A stretch of 51,844 bases of DNA from Sporolactobacillus terrae DSM 11697 (GCF_000648615.1 NZ_JFZC01000033.1:1-51844), one strand, 5' to 3'. Shown: positions 9,223-18,764, counted from the stretch's first letter. A program made the numbers and translations. Notes: a model not told the origin generated them from the sequence alone.

Positions 9223-9250
9223 TATTGTGCAGACTCAGTGGTCTACATAC
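9223..9250 (-). promoter_or_regulatory. Possible sigma-G promoter of the SASP gene
   Basis: On the minus strand GTATG (9246-9250) and CACAATA (9223-9229) are 16 bases apart and resemble the sigma-G boxes GNATR and CATNNTA. The spacing is one base short of usual. Its position, about 25 bases before ATG, suits a forespore gene. Confidence 0.45.
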
Positions 9251-9293
9251 ACAAGGAGGGATGGTAATTTTTTCTAAAGCATTTTGTGTATTT

Positions 9294-9313
9294 GTACCGG
9301 CTTAAACCGGTAC
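9294..9313. other. Inverted repeat after thiI
   Basis: GTACCGG and CCGGTAC arms form a 7-bp stem just after the thiI stop. No T run follows on either strand, so it may be a weak terminator or an mRNA 3' end stabiliser. Confidence 0.4.
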
Positions 9314-9317
9314 GGAA

Positions 9318-10517
9318 TCACAGTAACTGACTGAGTACATCTTCCTGGGCATCCTCATCAATCACGATGGTTTCAATCCCGTCAACCGCTTCACGAACCA
9401 GCGCGTCAACATCCAGTTTCTGTTCAAAACGTGCCGCATGGTTACGATCCGGCCGTGTACGCGGGGCTTTTGGCAAGAAGATGGTACAGCAGTCCTCATA
9501 AGGGCGAATCGAAATCTCATACGTATCGATTTCCTTTGCAATTTTTGCAATATCAATCTTGTCCATCGTGATCAGTGGGCGAAGGATAGGAAGATTAGTT
9601 ACCGCATTAATCGTATTCATACTCTCCAGCGTTTGACTGGCTACTTGCCCCAAGCTTTCACCGGTAGCAAGTGCCAATGCACCGCGCTGAGCTGCCTGCT
9701 TTTCCGCAATACGGAACATCAGACGGCGCATAATCGTGATTCGGTAATCTTCGGGAACTGCATCTCTTATCGCAACTTGCGCCTCTGTGAACGGAACAAG
9801 GTGCAGTACAAACTTGCCTCCGTATTCCCTTAACTTCTTCGCTAAATCAATAACCTTTTGTTTGGCACGATCGCTTGTATACGGCGGGCTTTGGAAGTGA
9901 ACCGCTTCAACGATCGCACCACGTTTCGCAACGAGGTATGCTGCTACTGGGCTGTCGATTCCTCCGGACAAAAGCAGCATGACCTTTCCGCTTGCGCCAA
10001 CCGGAAGACCGCCTGCGCCTTGGACTTCTTTCCCATAAATATGCGTCTCATGATACCCGACATCAACCCTGATGCGGAGATCGGGATCATGGACATCAAC
10101 ATGCAGCCAGTCGCAATGTTTCAGCACCGTGCCGCCGAGATCCTGATTGAGTTCGCTGCCATGAATCGGATAGCGCTTATCTTTTCGCCGGGCAGCGATT
10201 TTGAACGTTTCGGCACTTTTTTCCTGATTGGCAATGCGGAGTACACCTTCGCGAATGGCTTCGATGTCGGTCCCAACTTTAATCGCCGGCCAAATGTTTT
10301 GGATGCCAAAAACTTTCTTCAGAACAGCGAGCACATCGTCGGCTGTTTCATGATTTAGTTTTATTTCCAAGTCATCAAAATGACGTTTAATCTCAAGCGA
10401 TGCAAATTTGCGTAATTTGTCGCGCACATCATTTTCCAATTTCACGACAAATTGTTTTTTATTCTTGCCTTTCAACGTGATTTCACCAAAGCGAACCACT
10501 AAATAATCATAAATCAC
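9318..10517 (-). CDS. thiI: ThiI: tRNA 4-thiouridine synthase
   Basis: A 399-residue enzyme that thiolates U8 of tRNA and, in many bacteria, supports thiazole synthesis. It has an N-terminal ferredoxin-like and THUMP region (about 1-165), then the adenylating PP-loop (LLLSGGIDSPVAAYL). It ends without a rhodanese domain, the Bacillus form, which takes sulfur directly from NifZ. I chose GTG 10517: it is six bases after GAGGTG and aligns with the family N-terminus x-x-YDxxxxRFGEI. A GTG at 10526 overlapping the nifZ stop as GTGA is the alternative. It forms an operon with nifZ. Confidence 0.94.
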   Translation of the reverse strand: MIYDYLVVRFGEITLKGKNKKQFVVKLENDVRDKLRKFASLEIKRHFDDLEIKLNHETADDVLAVLKKVFGIQNIWPAIKVGTDIEAIREGVLRIANQEKSAETFKIAARRKDKRYPIHGSELNQDLGGTVLKHCDWLHVDVHDPDLRIRVDVGYHETHIYGKEVQGAGGLPVGASGKVMLLLSGGIDSPVAAYLVAKRGAIVEAVHFQSPPYTSDRAKQKVIDLAKKLREYGGKFVLHLVPFTEAQVAIRDAVPEDYRITIMRRLMFRIAEKQAAQRGALALATGESLGQVASQTLESMNTINAVTNLPILRPLITMDKIDIAKIAKEIDTYEISIRPYEDCCTIFLPKAPRTRPDRNHAARFEQKLDVDALVREAVDGIETIVIDEDAQEDVLSQLL

Positions 10518-10522
10518 CTGAT

Positions 10523-11665
10523 TCACCTCATCACTATCTTTAGCTGACCGACTCTTTCAGCCAGTTTTTTTAAGAATACGGCAATGTCTTGTTCTGTTGT
10601 CTCATAGGCCAGACTGATCCGGATGGTTTGCTCTGCTTCTTCATCCGAGATACCCATCGCCGTTAACACCGCACTTGCCTTATTTTCTTTTGACGAACAT
10701 GCCGACTTCGTTGAGACATAGATCTCGTCTTTTTCCAGTGCGTGAACGAGTACTTCTGATTTAACGCCGCGCAGCGCAACGTTGACAATACTTGGAGCGG
10801 AATGCTCGACCGGTGTATGAATAACGGCACCATCAATGTTCCGCAATCCCTCAAACAGCTGGTTTTGCAGTTTTTGTAAATGGCAGATGCCTTCGTTTTG
10901 ATGTTCGCGCGTGATGCGCAGTGCCTTAACCATGCCGCAAATGCCCGGAAGATTCTCGGTTCCTGATCGGCGCTGCTGTTCCTGACCGCCGCCGGCAAAA
11001 AGCGGCGACAGCACAGTGCCTTGTCGAACATAAAGAAGTCCGGTTCCCTTTGGTCCATGGAATTTGTGACCGGAGATAGTGCACAGATCAATCCCGCTTT
11101 CCGCGAGTTGCAGAGGTACTTTAGAGAAACCCTGAACATGATCGACATGAAAGACCGTTTTCGGCTTATCACTTAAAAAAGCGGCAATTTCTTTAACCGG
11201 CTGTACCGTTCCGACCTCATTATTCACATGCATCAGCGAAACAAGAATCGTATCATCGCGATAGGCTTGTTTAAACTGTTCAAATGAAACACGCCCGTCA
11301 CGGTCAACAGGCAAGTACGTCACGTCAAAGCCAAGCGACTCCAGCTGCGTGAACGCACCACCTGCTGAAGCATGTTCAATCGCCGTCGTAATCAAATGCT
11401 TGCCGCGTTTTCGATACGCAAAGGCCGCGCCTTTAATCGCCAAGTTATTACCTTCCGTGCCTCCGGAAGTAAACACAATCTCTCCCGGTTCAACCCCAAG
11501 CAGTGCAGCTGCTTGTTCACGAGACCGCGTAAGCAACTGCTCGCTTTTCCCACCAAGACTGTGAAGCGATGACGGATTAGCAAAAAATTGTTCAGAAACC
11601 GTACGGTAGGTGTCAAGCACCTCAGCATACGGCTTCGTTGTCGCACTATTATCTAAATAGATCAT
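10523..11665 (-). CDS. nifZ: NifZ/IscS-type cysteine desulfurase
   Basis: A 380-residue PLP enzyme that takes sulfur from cysteine and hands it to ThiI. Visible features are the N-terminus IYLDNSATT, IEHAS (97-101), VDHVQ (174-178), the PLP lysine K201 in SGHKFHGPKG and the persulfide cysteine C323 in STKSACSSK. The immediately downstream thiI supports the dedicated NifZ role rather than general Fe-S supply. ATG 11665 has GGAG 13 bases upstream, a long spacing, but no better start is in frame. Confidence 0.94.
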   Translation of the reverse strand: MIYLDNSATTKPYAEVLDTYRTVSEQFFANPSSLHSLGGKSEQLLTRSREQAAALLGVEPGEIVFTSGGTEGNNLAIKGAAFAYRKRGKHLITTAIEHASAGGAFTQLESLGFDVTYLPVDRDGRVSFEQFKQAYRDDTILVSLMHVNNEVGTVQPVKEIAAFLSDKPKTVFHVDHVQGFSKVPLQLAESGIDLCTISGHKFHGPKGTGLLYVRQGTVLSPLFAGGGQEQQRRSGTENLPGICGMVKALRITREHQNEGICHLQKLQNQLFEGLRNIDGAVIHTPVEHSAPSIVNVALRGVKSEVLVHALEKDEIYVSTKSACSSKENKASAVLTAMGISDEEAEQTIRISLAYETTEQDIAVFLKKLAERVGQLKIVMR

Positions 11666-11814
11666 GAAAACAAGGGAACTCCTTTCAGAAAAGCTCAGTT
11701 CATTAATAAAATAGCTATTCTCTCCATTGCCCATTTTATTTGAATCTTAGCATGAGTATTTCCTTCTTGTACATTAAGATGCAATTTTTCTATAAAATCG
11801 TTCATGCATTTCCT

Positions 11815-13509
11815 TCAATTTGCTTCTTGGTTTTCATACAGCTCTGTGCGCTTCAGAATTTTCGGTTCTCTTTTTTCGATGGCATGAACAGCCGTTTCGA
11901 CAGCCGACTGGTAGTCATAATTTCTGAAATGCTGCTCTGCTTTTTTTAACGCTTGGTCAATCTCAGCATCATCAGAACGATACCGGTTTCCGTATTGGAT
12001 CATCTCTTCCGCAAATTTAGCCGTATCCACCAGTTTCTCGGTTTGCTGGCAAACATCATCGGCATCCTGACCGGCTTGCTCAAGCAGTTTCTGTACCATC
12101 ACCATATTAAGCGGCTTTTCGTCAAGCTGGGCATTTACTGCGCTCAGTTGCTCTCCTGCTTTCTGCAATGCTGAAGCAAATGAACCCGGTACGCCGGGAA
12201 GATTACTTTTCAAAAGGATTTGTCTCGCTTCATAAAGCTGGTGCTTGAGGTCTTGGACCTGACCGCGCGCCTTCATTTCATCCTTGCGAAGTGCTTTTAT
12301 TTTTTGATTGAATTCATCGGCCACCGTCTCCATTTCAGACAGATCCGATTTAATGGTCTCCAATTTTTCATAAATAGCGCTGAAGGCTTCCTGCTGCTTG
12401 TCGGTCTGCGTTTCAACATAGACCGTTTCAATCTTTTGAAAAGACCGGCTGAGATCATGATGCATCTTCAAATCCTCATCGGAAATATGATAACTGTCTT
12501 GAATCGCAGAGGTTTCCTCGCTCAGATTCTTGATTTTTGTACCGATACGTGTCACATTGGTTTCGATTGCAGGTGCAAGCTCCTGTAGTCTTTGGCGACT
12601 GACCGCTTCTTTTTCCAATTGTGCATACAGCCATTCCAGCTGGTCATGAATCCCCTTCAATCCATCCTCTGCTTCGTCAAGGTCCAGCTTGTTCACAGCC
12701 GTTTCCATAAGAAGACGGTGTTTCTCCATTTCTTCCAACTGCTCATCAATTTGCAGCTGATCTAAATAATAGCCGTCATCGATCATCTCTTGTTTGCCTT
12801 GGCGAAGTTCTTTCATTTGATCCGGAATTGTTTTTCGAAGATCCTTATAGAGATCAGGAATGCGATTGATTTGATCAGCCAGAACATCAGCAGCTTCACG
12901 AACATGTACGAGGATTTCACGTGCATTAAGATAATTGCCGTTTTCTGTTTCCGCCCCATAGTTCATCAATTGCGTTTCAACGGCTTTCATCGATTGTTCT
13001 AAAGCTGGAAGCGTTTTGTCAAAACGGCTTCTCTTTGTAATCATATCCTTTTTAATCTGATGAAAAGTTTCTTTGATCGGTGTGATATCCGTGCGGTTCT
13101 TCTCTTCACTTTCAACGATGAGATTCAAATCTTTTATCATCTCATCAATGCTTTTTTGAATCGCGTCGATCTTTTTATCGGTTTCTTTAACCTGCTGTTC
13201 CGCTTTATGAAAACGATATTTATCCGTCAATTCTTCTGCATTGAAGAGCATCTCCTCAAGGTTCGGCAGTGACTGGCCGACGATATTGTCCCAATCCTTG
13301 CGCCATTGATCAAACTTTTCCTCAGTATCTCCCGCCATGTTCAGCTGCTTAATTTTGGACAGTTCGGCAGCCACCGGCCGGTTCATTATTTCGACCCTTC
13401 GTTCCTCAACACGGTCAATTTCGCCGAACAGGCGCTTTCGCATCCAAGCGCCGTAACCAACGAGAAATACGATTACTAAAATCAAGCCTACCAGAACGTA
13501 TAACAACAT
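11815..13509 (-). CDS. ezrA: EzrA: septation ring formation regulator
   Basis: A 564-residue negative regulator of FtsZ ring assembly that also links the ring to wall synthesis. A single N-terminal membrane helix (about 2-22) is followed by ...RVEERRVEIMNRPVAAELSK and long spectrin-like coiled coils to near the C-terminus, where the family patch YGNRYRSDD and EQHFRNYDYQSAVE is present. Length equals the family norm (about 560). I start at ATG 13509, which gives the membrane helix directly; the upstream in-frame ATG would add eight charged residues. In B. subtilis hisJ lies between ezrA and refZ; here it does not. Confidence 0.95.
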   Translation of the reverse strand: MLLYVLVGLILVIVFLVGYGAWMRKRLFGEIDRVEERRVEIMNRPVAAELSKIKQLNMAGDTEEKFDQWRKDWDNIVGQSLPNLEEMLFNAEELTDKYRFHKAEQQVKETDKKIDAIQKSIDEMIKDLNLIVESEEKNRTDITPIKETFHQIKKDMITKRSRFDKTLPALEQSMKAVETQLMNYGAETENGNYLNAREILVHVREAADVLADQINRIPDLYKDLRKTIPDQMKELRQGKQEMIDDGYYLDQLQIDEQLEEMEKHRLLMETAVNKLDLDEAEDGLKGIHDQLEWLYAQLEKEAVSRQRLQELAPAIETNVTRIGTKIKNLSEETSAIQDSYHISDEDLKMHHDLSRSFQKIETVYVETQTDKQQEAFSAIYEKLETIKSDLSEMETVADEFNQKIKALRKDEMKARGQVQDLKHQLYEARQILLKSNLPGVPGSFASALQKAGEQLSAVNAQLDEKPLNMVMVQKLLEQAGQDADDVCQQTEKLVDTAKFAEEMIQYGNRYRSDDAEIDQALKKAEQHFRNYDYQSAVETAVHAIEKREPKILKRTELYENQEAN

Positions 13510-13562
13510 ACGGAATTTCCCCCATTCTCGCATGGAACCTCACATTGCTTCTATATGATTAC

Positions 13563-13593
13563 ATTGTAACAAAATAATGCGGTTTAAGGTCAA
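13563..13593 (-). promoter_or_regulatory. Probable ezrA promoter
   Basis: On the minus strand TTGACC (13588-13593), a 19-base spacer and TACAAT (13563-13568) with an upstream TGT make an extended -10 promoter. It lies about 55 bases before ezrA. Confidence 0.55.
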
Positions 13594-13719
13594 TAAATTA
13601 AGCAAACGGTCGTTTTTTATGTGACCAAAGCAATTCCCCGTTTTTTTATCAAGCCAACGCCACCCTTCACAGACAACGTTTCTAATGCTCCAGCTTAAAA
13701 CCGTTCCAACGACAAACAA

Positions 13720-13754
13720 GCTCGCCAGTGTAGTGAAATCACTCTCTGACGAGC
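13720..13754 (-). terminator. Possible terminator downstream of refZ
   Basis: A long imperfect hairpin (GCTCGTCAGAGAGTGA pairing with TCACTACACTGGCGAGC) follows refZ by about 37 bases. It is followed by TTGTTTGT on the minus strand. The U tract is broken, so termination is likely but not certain. Confidence 0.45.
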
Positions 13755-13790
13755 ACGCTACATCTATTCATTTCGAGATAACGGACACCG

Positions 13791-14435
13791 TCAGACCTGC
13801 TGCAAGCGTCGATCCAGCCCGCATGCCCACTCATTAATAAAGCGTAAATATTGGATGCGAAAGGACGGCTCACTTGGCTGCATAAAAAAGACTTCCCTAA
13901 AATATTGGGGCTGAAGAAACGGTTGAATGATCAAATCACGATAGTGAATGATCGCAAATTCAAGTTGGATCGGACTCAATGATTCCTCGTGAAACAAATG
14001 CTGAAAGAAATTGATGAACAAAAATTTTTCCTTCATCAAATAACTCGACATCAATTCTCTAACCAGCTGATTGTCAAACGTCATTTCGCGATGGACGAAA
14101 CGTGAAAGATAGAATGCGTGCTGCTGATAGCGAATCAATTGATCCGCAAGTTCAGTCAGACAGTCAGCTGCGGATTTGTTTTCCATTACGATTTGCTCCG
14201 TTTCTTCTAAAGTAGACAAATACCCTTCGAAAAAAGCGGCCATTAAATACTCCAGCAAACCTTGTTTCCCGCCAAAATAATAGGAAACAAGTGCTACGTT
14301 AACCCCGGCATCCGATGCAATCGCACGAACAGAAACTCCATCGTATCCACTCATATTGAACAGTTTCAGCGCTGAATGCACCACAGCATCCTTTGTTTTC
14401 TTTCCGCTTGCCTGATTCACCCGTTTCGTCTGCAT
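13791..14435 (-). CDS. refZ: RefZ: TetR-family regulator of FtsZ at sporulation
   Basis: A 214-residue TetR-type protein. The helix-turn-helix (about 15-60) reads AVVHSALKLFNMSGYDGVSVRAIASDAGVNVALVSYYFGGKQGL in overlapping short motifs. The ligand domain contains the RefZ-typical LSRFVHREMTFDNQLVRELM and PFLQPQYFREV. In B. subtilis RefZ binds palindromes near the origin and helps place the polar septum and capture the chromosome. Synteny (ezrA before, ytsP divergent after) supports orthology. ATG 14435 follows AAAGGAG. Confidence 0.92.
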   Translation of the reverse strand: MQTKRVNQASGKKTKDAVVHSALKLFNMSGYDGVSVRAIASDAGVNVALVSYYFGGKQGLLEYLMAAFFEGYLSTLEETEQIVMENKSAADCLTELADQLIRYQQHAFYLSRFVHREMTFDNQLVRELMSSYLMKEKFLFINFFQHLFHEESLSPIQLEFAIIHYRDLIIQPFLQPQYFREVFFMQPSEPSFRIQYLRFINEWACGLDRRLQQV

Positions 14436-14559
14436 CCCAATTCGCTCCTTTTCTTGAACAGATCCTGCTCGCCCTCTTACTATTATATATGTTCGACTCT
14501 AAATACCTCTCCCCCTCTCAGAACCTTTCGACATCATAGCTGAAAAATACGTGTTGTTC

Positions 14560-14586
14560 TGCTAAAATTAGAGTAATTTCTCTAAT
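14560..14586 (+). promoter_or_regulatory. ytsP promoter with overlapping palindrome
   Basis: TGC-TAAAAT (14560-14568) is an extended -10 box. It runs into a perfect inverted repeat ATTAGAG-taattt-CTCTAAT (14567-14586) that ends eight bases before the Shine-Dalgarno site of ytsP. The repeat could be an operator between the divergent refZ and ytsP genes or a 5' mRNA hairpin. Confidence 0.5.
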
Positions 14587-14602
14587 GATCGAGGTGGAAA
14601 TA

Positions 14603-15052
14603 ATGAATTCTGTCAATAAAACAAGAATTCAGGTTCTCGAATCCTTAATCAAGGATGAACCCAATCGAATAACAAATTTGGCAAATGCCTCTGCGTGGTT
14701 AAATGAATGCCTTGATAAAATAAATTGGGTAGGCTTTTATTTAGTGGAGGACAACGAGCTTGTCCTTGGCCCATTCCAGGGAAAAACCGCCTGTGTACGT
14801 CTTACAATCGGCAAGGGCGTTTGCGGGACAGCAGCAAAAGAACGCGAAATTCTCCGCATTCCTGATGTTCATGAATTTCCGGGACATATTGCCTGTGACG
14901 CAGCGTCACGATCGGAAATCGTCGTTCCGCTGATTAAAGGCGGCACCTTGATCGGCGTGCTCGATATCGACAGCCCAATCTGCGATCGTTTCTCAGAAGA
15001 CGATCAACAATTTCTGGAAGCGTTCGCTGAAACATTAGTTGCCTACCTCTAG
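14603..15052 (+). CDS. ytsP: Free methionine-(R)-sulfoxide reductase (GAF domain, YtsP)
   Basis: A 149-residue single GAF-domain enzyme that reduces free methionine-R-sulfoxide, protecting against oxidation. The three catalytic cysteines are at C64, C74 and C98; the 10 and 24 residue spacing equals that of E. coli fRMsr. The motif INWVGFYL and the C-terminal IGVLDIDSP are typical. I start at ATG 14603 because GAGGTGGAA is directly upstream; the in-frame ATG at 14585 precedes that site. It lies between refZ and rpsD as in B. subtilis. Confidence 0.94.
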   Translation: MNSVNKTRIQVLESLIKDEPNRITNLANASAWLNECLDKINWVGFYLVEDNELVLGPFQGKTACVRLTIGKGVCGTAAKEREILRIPDVHEFPGHIACDAASRSEIVVPLIKGGTLIGVLDIDSPICDRFSEDDQQFLEAFAETLVAYL

Positions 15053-15054
15053 GC

Positions 15055-15084
15055 TTGACATGTTCTCCTGAAAAAGGGTATAAT
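15055..15084 (+). promoter_or_regulatory. Sigma-A promoter of rpsD
   Basis: Consensus TTGACA (15055-15060), an 18-base spacer and consensus TATAAT (15079-15084). It starts right after the ytsP stop and should be strong. Confidence 0.93.
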
Positions 15085-15089
15085 CGCTT

Positions 15090-15300
15090 TCGTGTAAAAG
15101 ACGGCAGCACTGCATGGCTTCAAAGCCCTTCTATTTTGTTCCTCTTAGTAAAGAGGTGTACTGTGTAACCTAGACTGCCTGGGCGAAGGTACAAGATAGC
15201 AAAATATCTTTGACGCGCGTGCAGAGGTGTCATTTTATACCGCTTGAGTTTGTTTGTGGCTTACACGCAAACACTCTCGAATAAAATGACGAAGGAGGAG
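15090..15300 (+). promoter_or_regulatory. Structured rpsD leader, probable S4 autoregulatory site
   Basis: About 215 bases separate the predicted transcript start from rpsD. The leader contains complementary arms, such as CATTTTAT near 15230 and ATAAAATG near 15281, which enclose a structured region ending just before AAGGAGGAG. In B. subtilis the rpsD leader binds S4 and represses translation. The long leader here fits that, but I have not folded it. Confidence 0.55.
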
Positions 15301-15307
15301 TCATTCA

Positions 15308-15910
15308 ATGGCTCGATATACTGGTCCAGTTTGGAAAAAGTCCCGTCGTCTGGGTATTTCACTCAGCGGCACGGGCAAAGAACTCGAAAGACGTCCCTAT
15401 GTTCCAGGTCAGCATGGTCCGACCCAACGGATTAAGCTGTCTGAGTATGGTCGTCAGCAACAAGAAAAACAAAAACTGCGTTTCATGTACGGTTTAAATG
15501 AGCGCCAATTCCGCCGCACCTTTGACGATGCTGCGAAAATGAAAGGTGTTCATGGTGAAAACTTCATGATTCTGCTTGAATCCCGTCTCGATAACCTCGT
15601 TTATCGTCTCGGTCTTGCAAGAACACGCAGACAATCACGTCAGCTCGTAAATCACGGTCACATCACTGTTAACGGCAAACGCGTCGACATTCCGTCTTAT
15701 CGTGTAAAAACTGGCGACACGATTGGTGTTCGTGAAAAATCACGCAACCTTGTGATTATTAAGGATGCTCTGGAAACAAATACATTTGTTCCGGAATACC
15801 TGACTTTTGATGAGAAGACTTTGGAAGGTACTTACAACCGTCTTCCTGAACGTTCGGAACTCCCTGCAGAGATTACCGAAGCAATGATCGTCGAATTCTA
15901 CTCAAAATAA
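15308..15910 (+). CDS. rpsD: Ribosomal protein S4
   Basis: A 200-residue 30S assembly protein that nucleates the 16S 5' domain. The sequence is very close to Bacillus S4: [53 protein letters not shown], the S4 domain [19 protein letters not shown] and [20 protein letters not shown]. The four zinc-binding cysteines of the C+ form are absent, so it is the zinc-free type. ATG follows AAGGAGGAG. It is monocistronic, with its own promoter and terminator. Confidence 0.99.
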   Translation: MARYTGPVWKKSRRLGISLSGTGKELERRPYVPGQHGPTQRIKLSEYGRQQQEKQKLRFMYGLNERQFRRTFDDAAKMKGVHGENFMILLESRLDNLVYRLGLARTRRQSRQLVNHGHITVNGKRVDIPSYRVKTGDTIGVREKSRNLVIIKDALETNTFVPEYLTFDEKTLEGTYNRLPERSELPAEITEAMIVEFYSK

Positions 15911-15924
15911 TGGGTCCTGCATTG

Positions 15925-15956
15925 AACCTTTCCGGGTTTCTCGGAAAGGTTTTTTA
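15925..15956 (+). terminator. Terminator of rpsD
   Basis: AACCTTTCC and GGAAAGGTT form a 9-bp stem, followed by TTTTTT. It begins 14 bases after the stop. Confidence 0.93.
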
Positions 15957-16106
15957 ATTACCAAGACATATGGACATCACTGCAACACGCAACACGCATT
16001 AATTCTTTTCTTCCTTATCGATTTACGCTAATATATAAGAAGCTTTAATGAAATTTTTCAAATGTTGCATGATAATAATGACTAATGATTAAGAGGAGAT
16101 TTGCGA

Positions 16107-18764
16107 ATGCATGCCCCATTAAAAAGCTTTTCCGATTTTTTCGACCGGTTGGCGGAAAAATGGGCGACCAGCTCAGTCATCCAAAACGCGCAATCCATAA
16201 CAAGAATGATATGGAATTCATTTTTATTCACACTGTCTTTGCTCCTGATCGGATCCTTTTTTGCAGCAGGAACCGTTAGCGGTTATTTCGCTGCTTTAGT
16301 ACGCGATCAGCCTGTTCTAAGTTACGAAACACTCAAACAAGATATTGACAATTACTCAGAGAGCAGCATCACCTATTTTGCTGGAAAGATCCCGATCGGG
16401 AAAATGAACAGCGATCTCGTGCAGACTCGAACACGATTAAAAGAGACTTCCCCTGCCCTCATCAATGCAGTGATTGCGACCGAAGACGAACTCTTTTATC
16501 AACATAAAGGCGTTGTCCCGAAAGCGATCCTCAGAGCGAGTACGGAAGAAGTGTTACATAGGCCCCAAGCCACGGGCGGAAGTTCAATCACGCAGCAATT
16601 GGTTAAAAACCAAATCCTTACGAATGAAGTTTCCAATGAACGTAAATTCAAAGAAATTCTGCTCGCGCTGCGCGTAGAACGCTATTTCTCAAAGGATGAG
16701 ATTCTTGAATCCTACTTAAACATGGCTTCGTTCGGACGAGACTCATCCGGAAAAAATATAAATGGTGCAGCAACTGCGGCTGAAGGAATCTTCGCCGTCA
16801 AGGCAAACAAGCTCTCAATCCCGCAGGCCGCATATATTGCCGGATTGCCGAAAAACCCGTTTTCATACTCACCGTTTCAAAACCATGGTGGGCTAAAGAA
16901 AGATGTCTCTGCCGGAATCAATCGTGCGCACTCCGTACTGAAGCGTATGTACGCTGCCGGTTACATCAGCAAAGATGAATTAAATCAGGCGCTCAAGTAT
17001 GACTATAAAAAACACTTTGCGAAACCAAGCAAAAATATTAATGATGACTATCCTTATCTATCTAAAGAAATCGAAAATCGCTCCGCCATAATCCTTGCCA
17101 AAATGATGGCGCAAGACCAAGGATACAGCAGTGATAAGCTTTATAACGATTATCTCAATTACAAAAATATCGTATACGAGTACAACCACGAAATCTATAA
17201 AGGAAAAAGTTTGCAGGAAATCGCAAAAGTCCATGACTACAACGCGGCAACGCTGACGAATCATTATAATCTATTCAAAGAATTCATGAGCAATGCCGCA
17301 GGAAAATTGGAAAACGGCGGCTACCGGATTTATACAACAATCAATAAAGCGATTTATGATGATATGGAGTCGTTTGCCCAAAATTATTCCGGTTACAGTC
17401 CGGATCAATATGCGCGCGATGCAAAAGGAAAATTACTAGAAGTGACCGGTAGCGACGGAAAAAAAGTACCGGTAAAAGATCCAATGCAAGTTGGATCGAT
17501 TCTGATTGAGAATAAAACAGGTAAAATTATCAGTTTCGTCGGCGGACGTGGATTTAACCATTCACAATTAAACTATGCGACCGAGGTTACGCGTCAGAAC
17601 GGATCTACAATGAAGCCGTTGCTCGTCTACGCACCGGCCCTGGAACTTGGGCTTATTCAGCCAGGCTCGATCGTCGCCGATCTTCCCTACAAACGGATGA
17701 TTAACGGCAAATTGTATGCACCGACAAACTATGGAACCACATCAACCAGTGGAGCATTCCACGGATTCGAAACGGCTCGTGCAGCTTTGGCCGCATCACA
17801 TAACGTGCCCGCGATAAGTGTCTTTACCCGCCTGAGTGCAACAACAAATACGGCACCGGATTACTTGAAGAAGATGGGCATGACTTCCTTGGTCGGTTCG
17901 GACGGGTATAATGTTTCTGCTGCACTCGGGGGGATCAAGCGAGGCGTTACCATTGAAGAAAATACGGATGCCTATACGACCTTTGCAAATAACGGAAACT
18001 TCGTTGATGCCTATATGATCGATCAAATTACAGACAGCAATGGCAAAGTCATTTATAAACATAAGACGGAACCGGTAAACGTCTTTTCGCAACAAGCGAA
18101 CTATGAAATGTTGGATATGATGCGTGATGTCTTTAAATACGGAACCGGCAGAGCATTGCCCGGTATGCTCAATTTTTCCGCTGACTGGGCTGGAAAAACC
18201 GGTACGTCACAGGATTGGCGCGACTCATGGCTGGTCGCCTCAAACCCGAATATTACGATGGGCGTTTGGAATGGATATGCACATAACCAACAGTTAAACC
18301 ACAGCCGCTATTCGGAACAAACACGCACGCTGTTTGCTGGCTTTGCAAATCGCGCCTATAATGTCGATCCTGAACTGATGGCGCCAAAAGATCGATTCAA
18401 ACAGCCTGAAGGTGTTTCAAAACAAATCTATGATGGACTGACCGGTGGAAAACCAACGGGCTACTCCAAGGCGGCGGGCTTTGAGGTCAATGATTTAATG
18501 AATGCAAAATATGAACCGCGAGATGAAATAGAGGCCCTCGAGCCATTGACGACCGAACAACAGCAGCCGGACGTGGAAGATCCGGCACAAGATCCAAATC
18601 TGATTCCTGGCCAAAATGATGGACATGAAGCGGAACAGCCTCAAGAAAATGAGCAGTCTCAAAATGGATTGTTCCGAATAAAGCCCGACTTCCTTCAATC
18701 ACATTTTCCATATACAGATCTGAAGGCTGCGAGGCCGGAACTTCTTGGCAAAGTTCGTCCTTAA
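16107..18764 (+). CDS. Class A penicillin-binding protein (transglycosylase/transpeptidase)
   Basis: An 885-residue bifunctional peptidoglycan synthase. There is a cytoplasmic start, a membrane helix (about 37-65), then a GT51 glycosyltransferase with E126 in ATEDELFYQHKGV, GGSSITQQLVKNQ (158-169) and YLNMASFGR. A linker of about 200 residues follows. The transpeptidase has S500-T-M-K503, S564-H-N566 and K697-T-G-T. The last 110 residues are Gln/Glu/Pro-rich and end in a basic tail. ATG 16107 follows GAGGAG at eight bases. It sits between rpsD and ccpA, where B. subtilis has other genes, so I do not assign ponA, pbpF or pbpG. Confidence 0.93.
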   Translation: MHAPLKSFSDFFDRLAEKWATSSVIQNAQSITRMIWNSFLFTLSLLLIGSFFAAGTVSGYFAALVRDQPVLSYETLKQDIDNYSESSITYFAGKIPIGKMNSDLVQTRTRLKETSPALINAVIATEDELFYQHKGVVPKAILRASTEEVLHRPQATGGSSITQQLVKNQILTNEVSNERKFKEILLALRVERYFSKDEILESYLNMASFGRDSSGKNINGAATAAEGIFAVKANKLSIPQAAYIAGLPKNPFSYSPFQNHGGLKKDVSAGINRAHSVLKRMYAAGYISKDELNQALKYDYKKHFAKPSKNINDDYPYLSKEIENRSAIILAKMMAQDQGYSSDKLYNDYLNYKNIVYEYNHEIYKGKSLQEIAKVHDYNAATLTNHYNLFKEFMSNAAGKLENGGYRIYTTINKAIYDDMESFAQNYSGYSPDQYARDAKGKLLEVTGSDGKKVPVKDPMQVGSILIENKTGKIISFVGGRGFNHSQLNYATEVTRQNGSTMKPLLVYAPALELGLIQPGSIVADLPYKRMINGKLYAPTNYGTTSTSGAFHGFETARAALAASHNVPAISVFTRLSATTNTAPDYLKKMGMTSLVGSDGYNVSAALGGIKRGVTIEENTDAYTTFANNGNFVDAYMIDQITDSNGKVIYKHKTEPVNVFSQQANYEMLDMMRDVFKYGTGRALPGMLNFSADWAGKTGTSQDWRDSWLVASNPNITMGVWNGYAHNQQLNHSRYSEQTRTLFAGFANRAYNVDPELMAPKDRFKQPEGVSKQIYDGLTGGKPTGYSKAAGFEVNDLMNAKYEPRDEIEALEPLTTEQQQPDVEDPAQDPNLIPGQNDGHEAEQPQENEQSQNGLFRIKPDFLQSHFPYTDLKAARPELLGKVRP

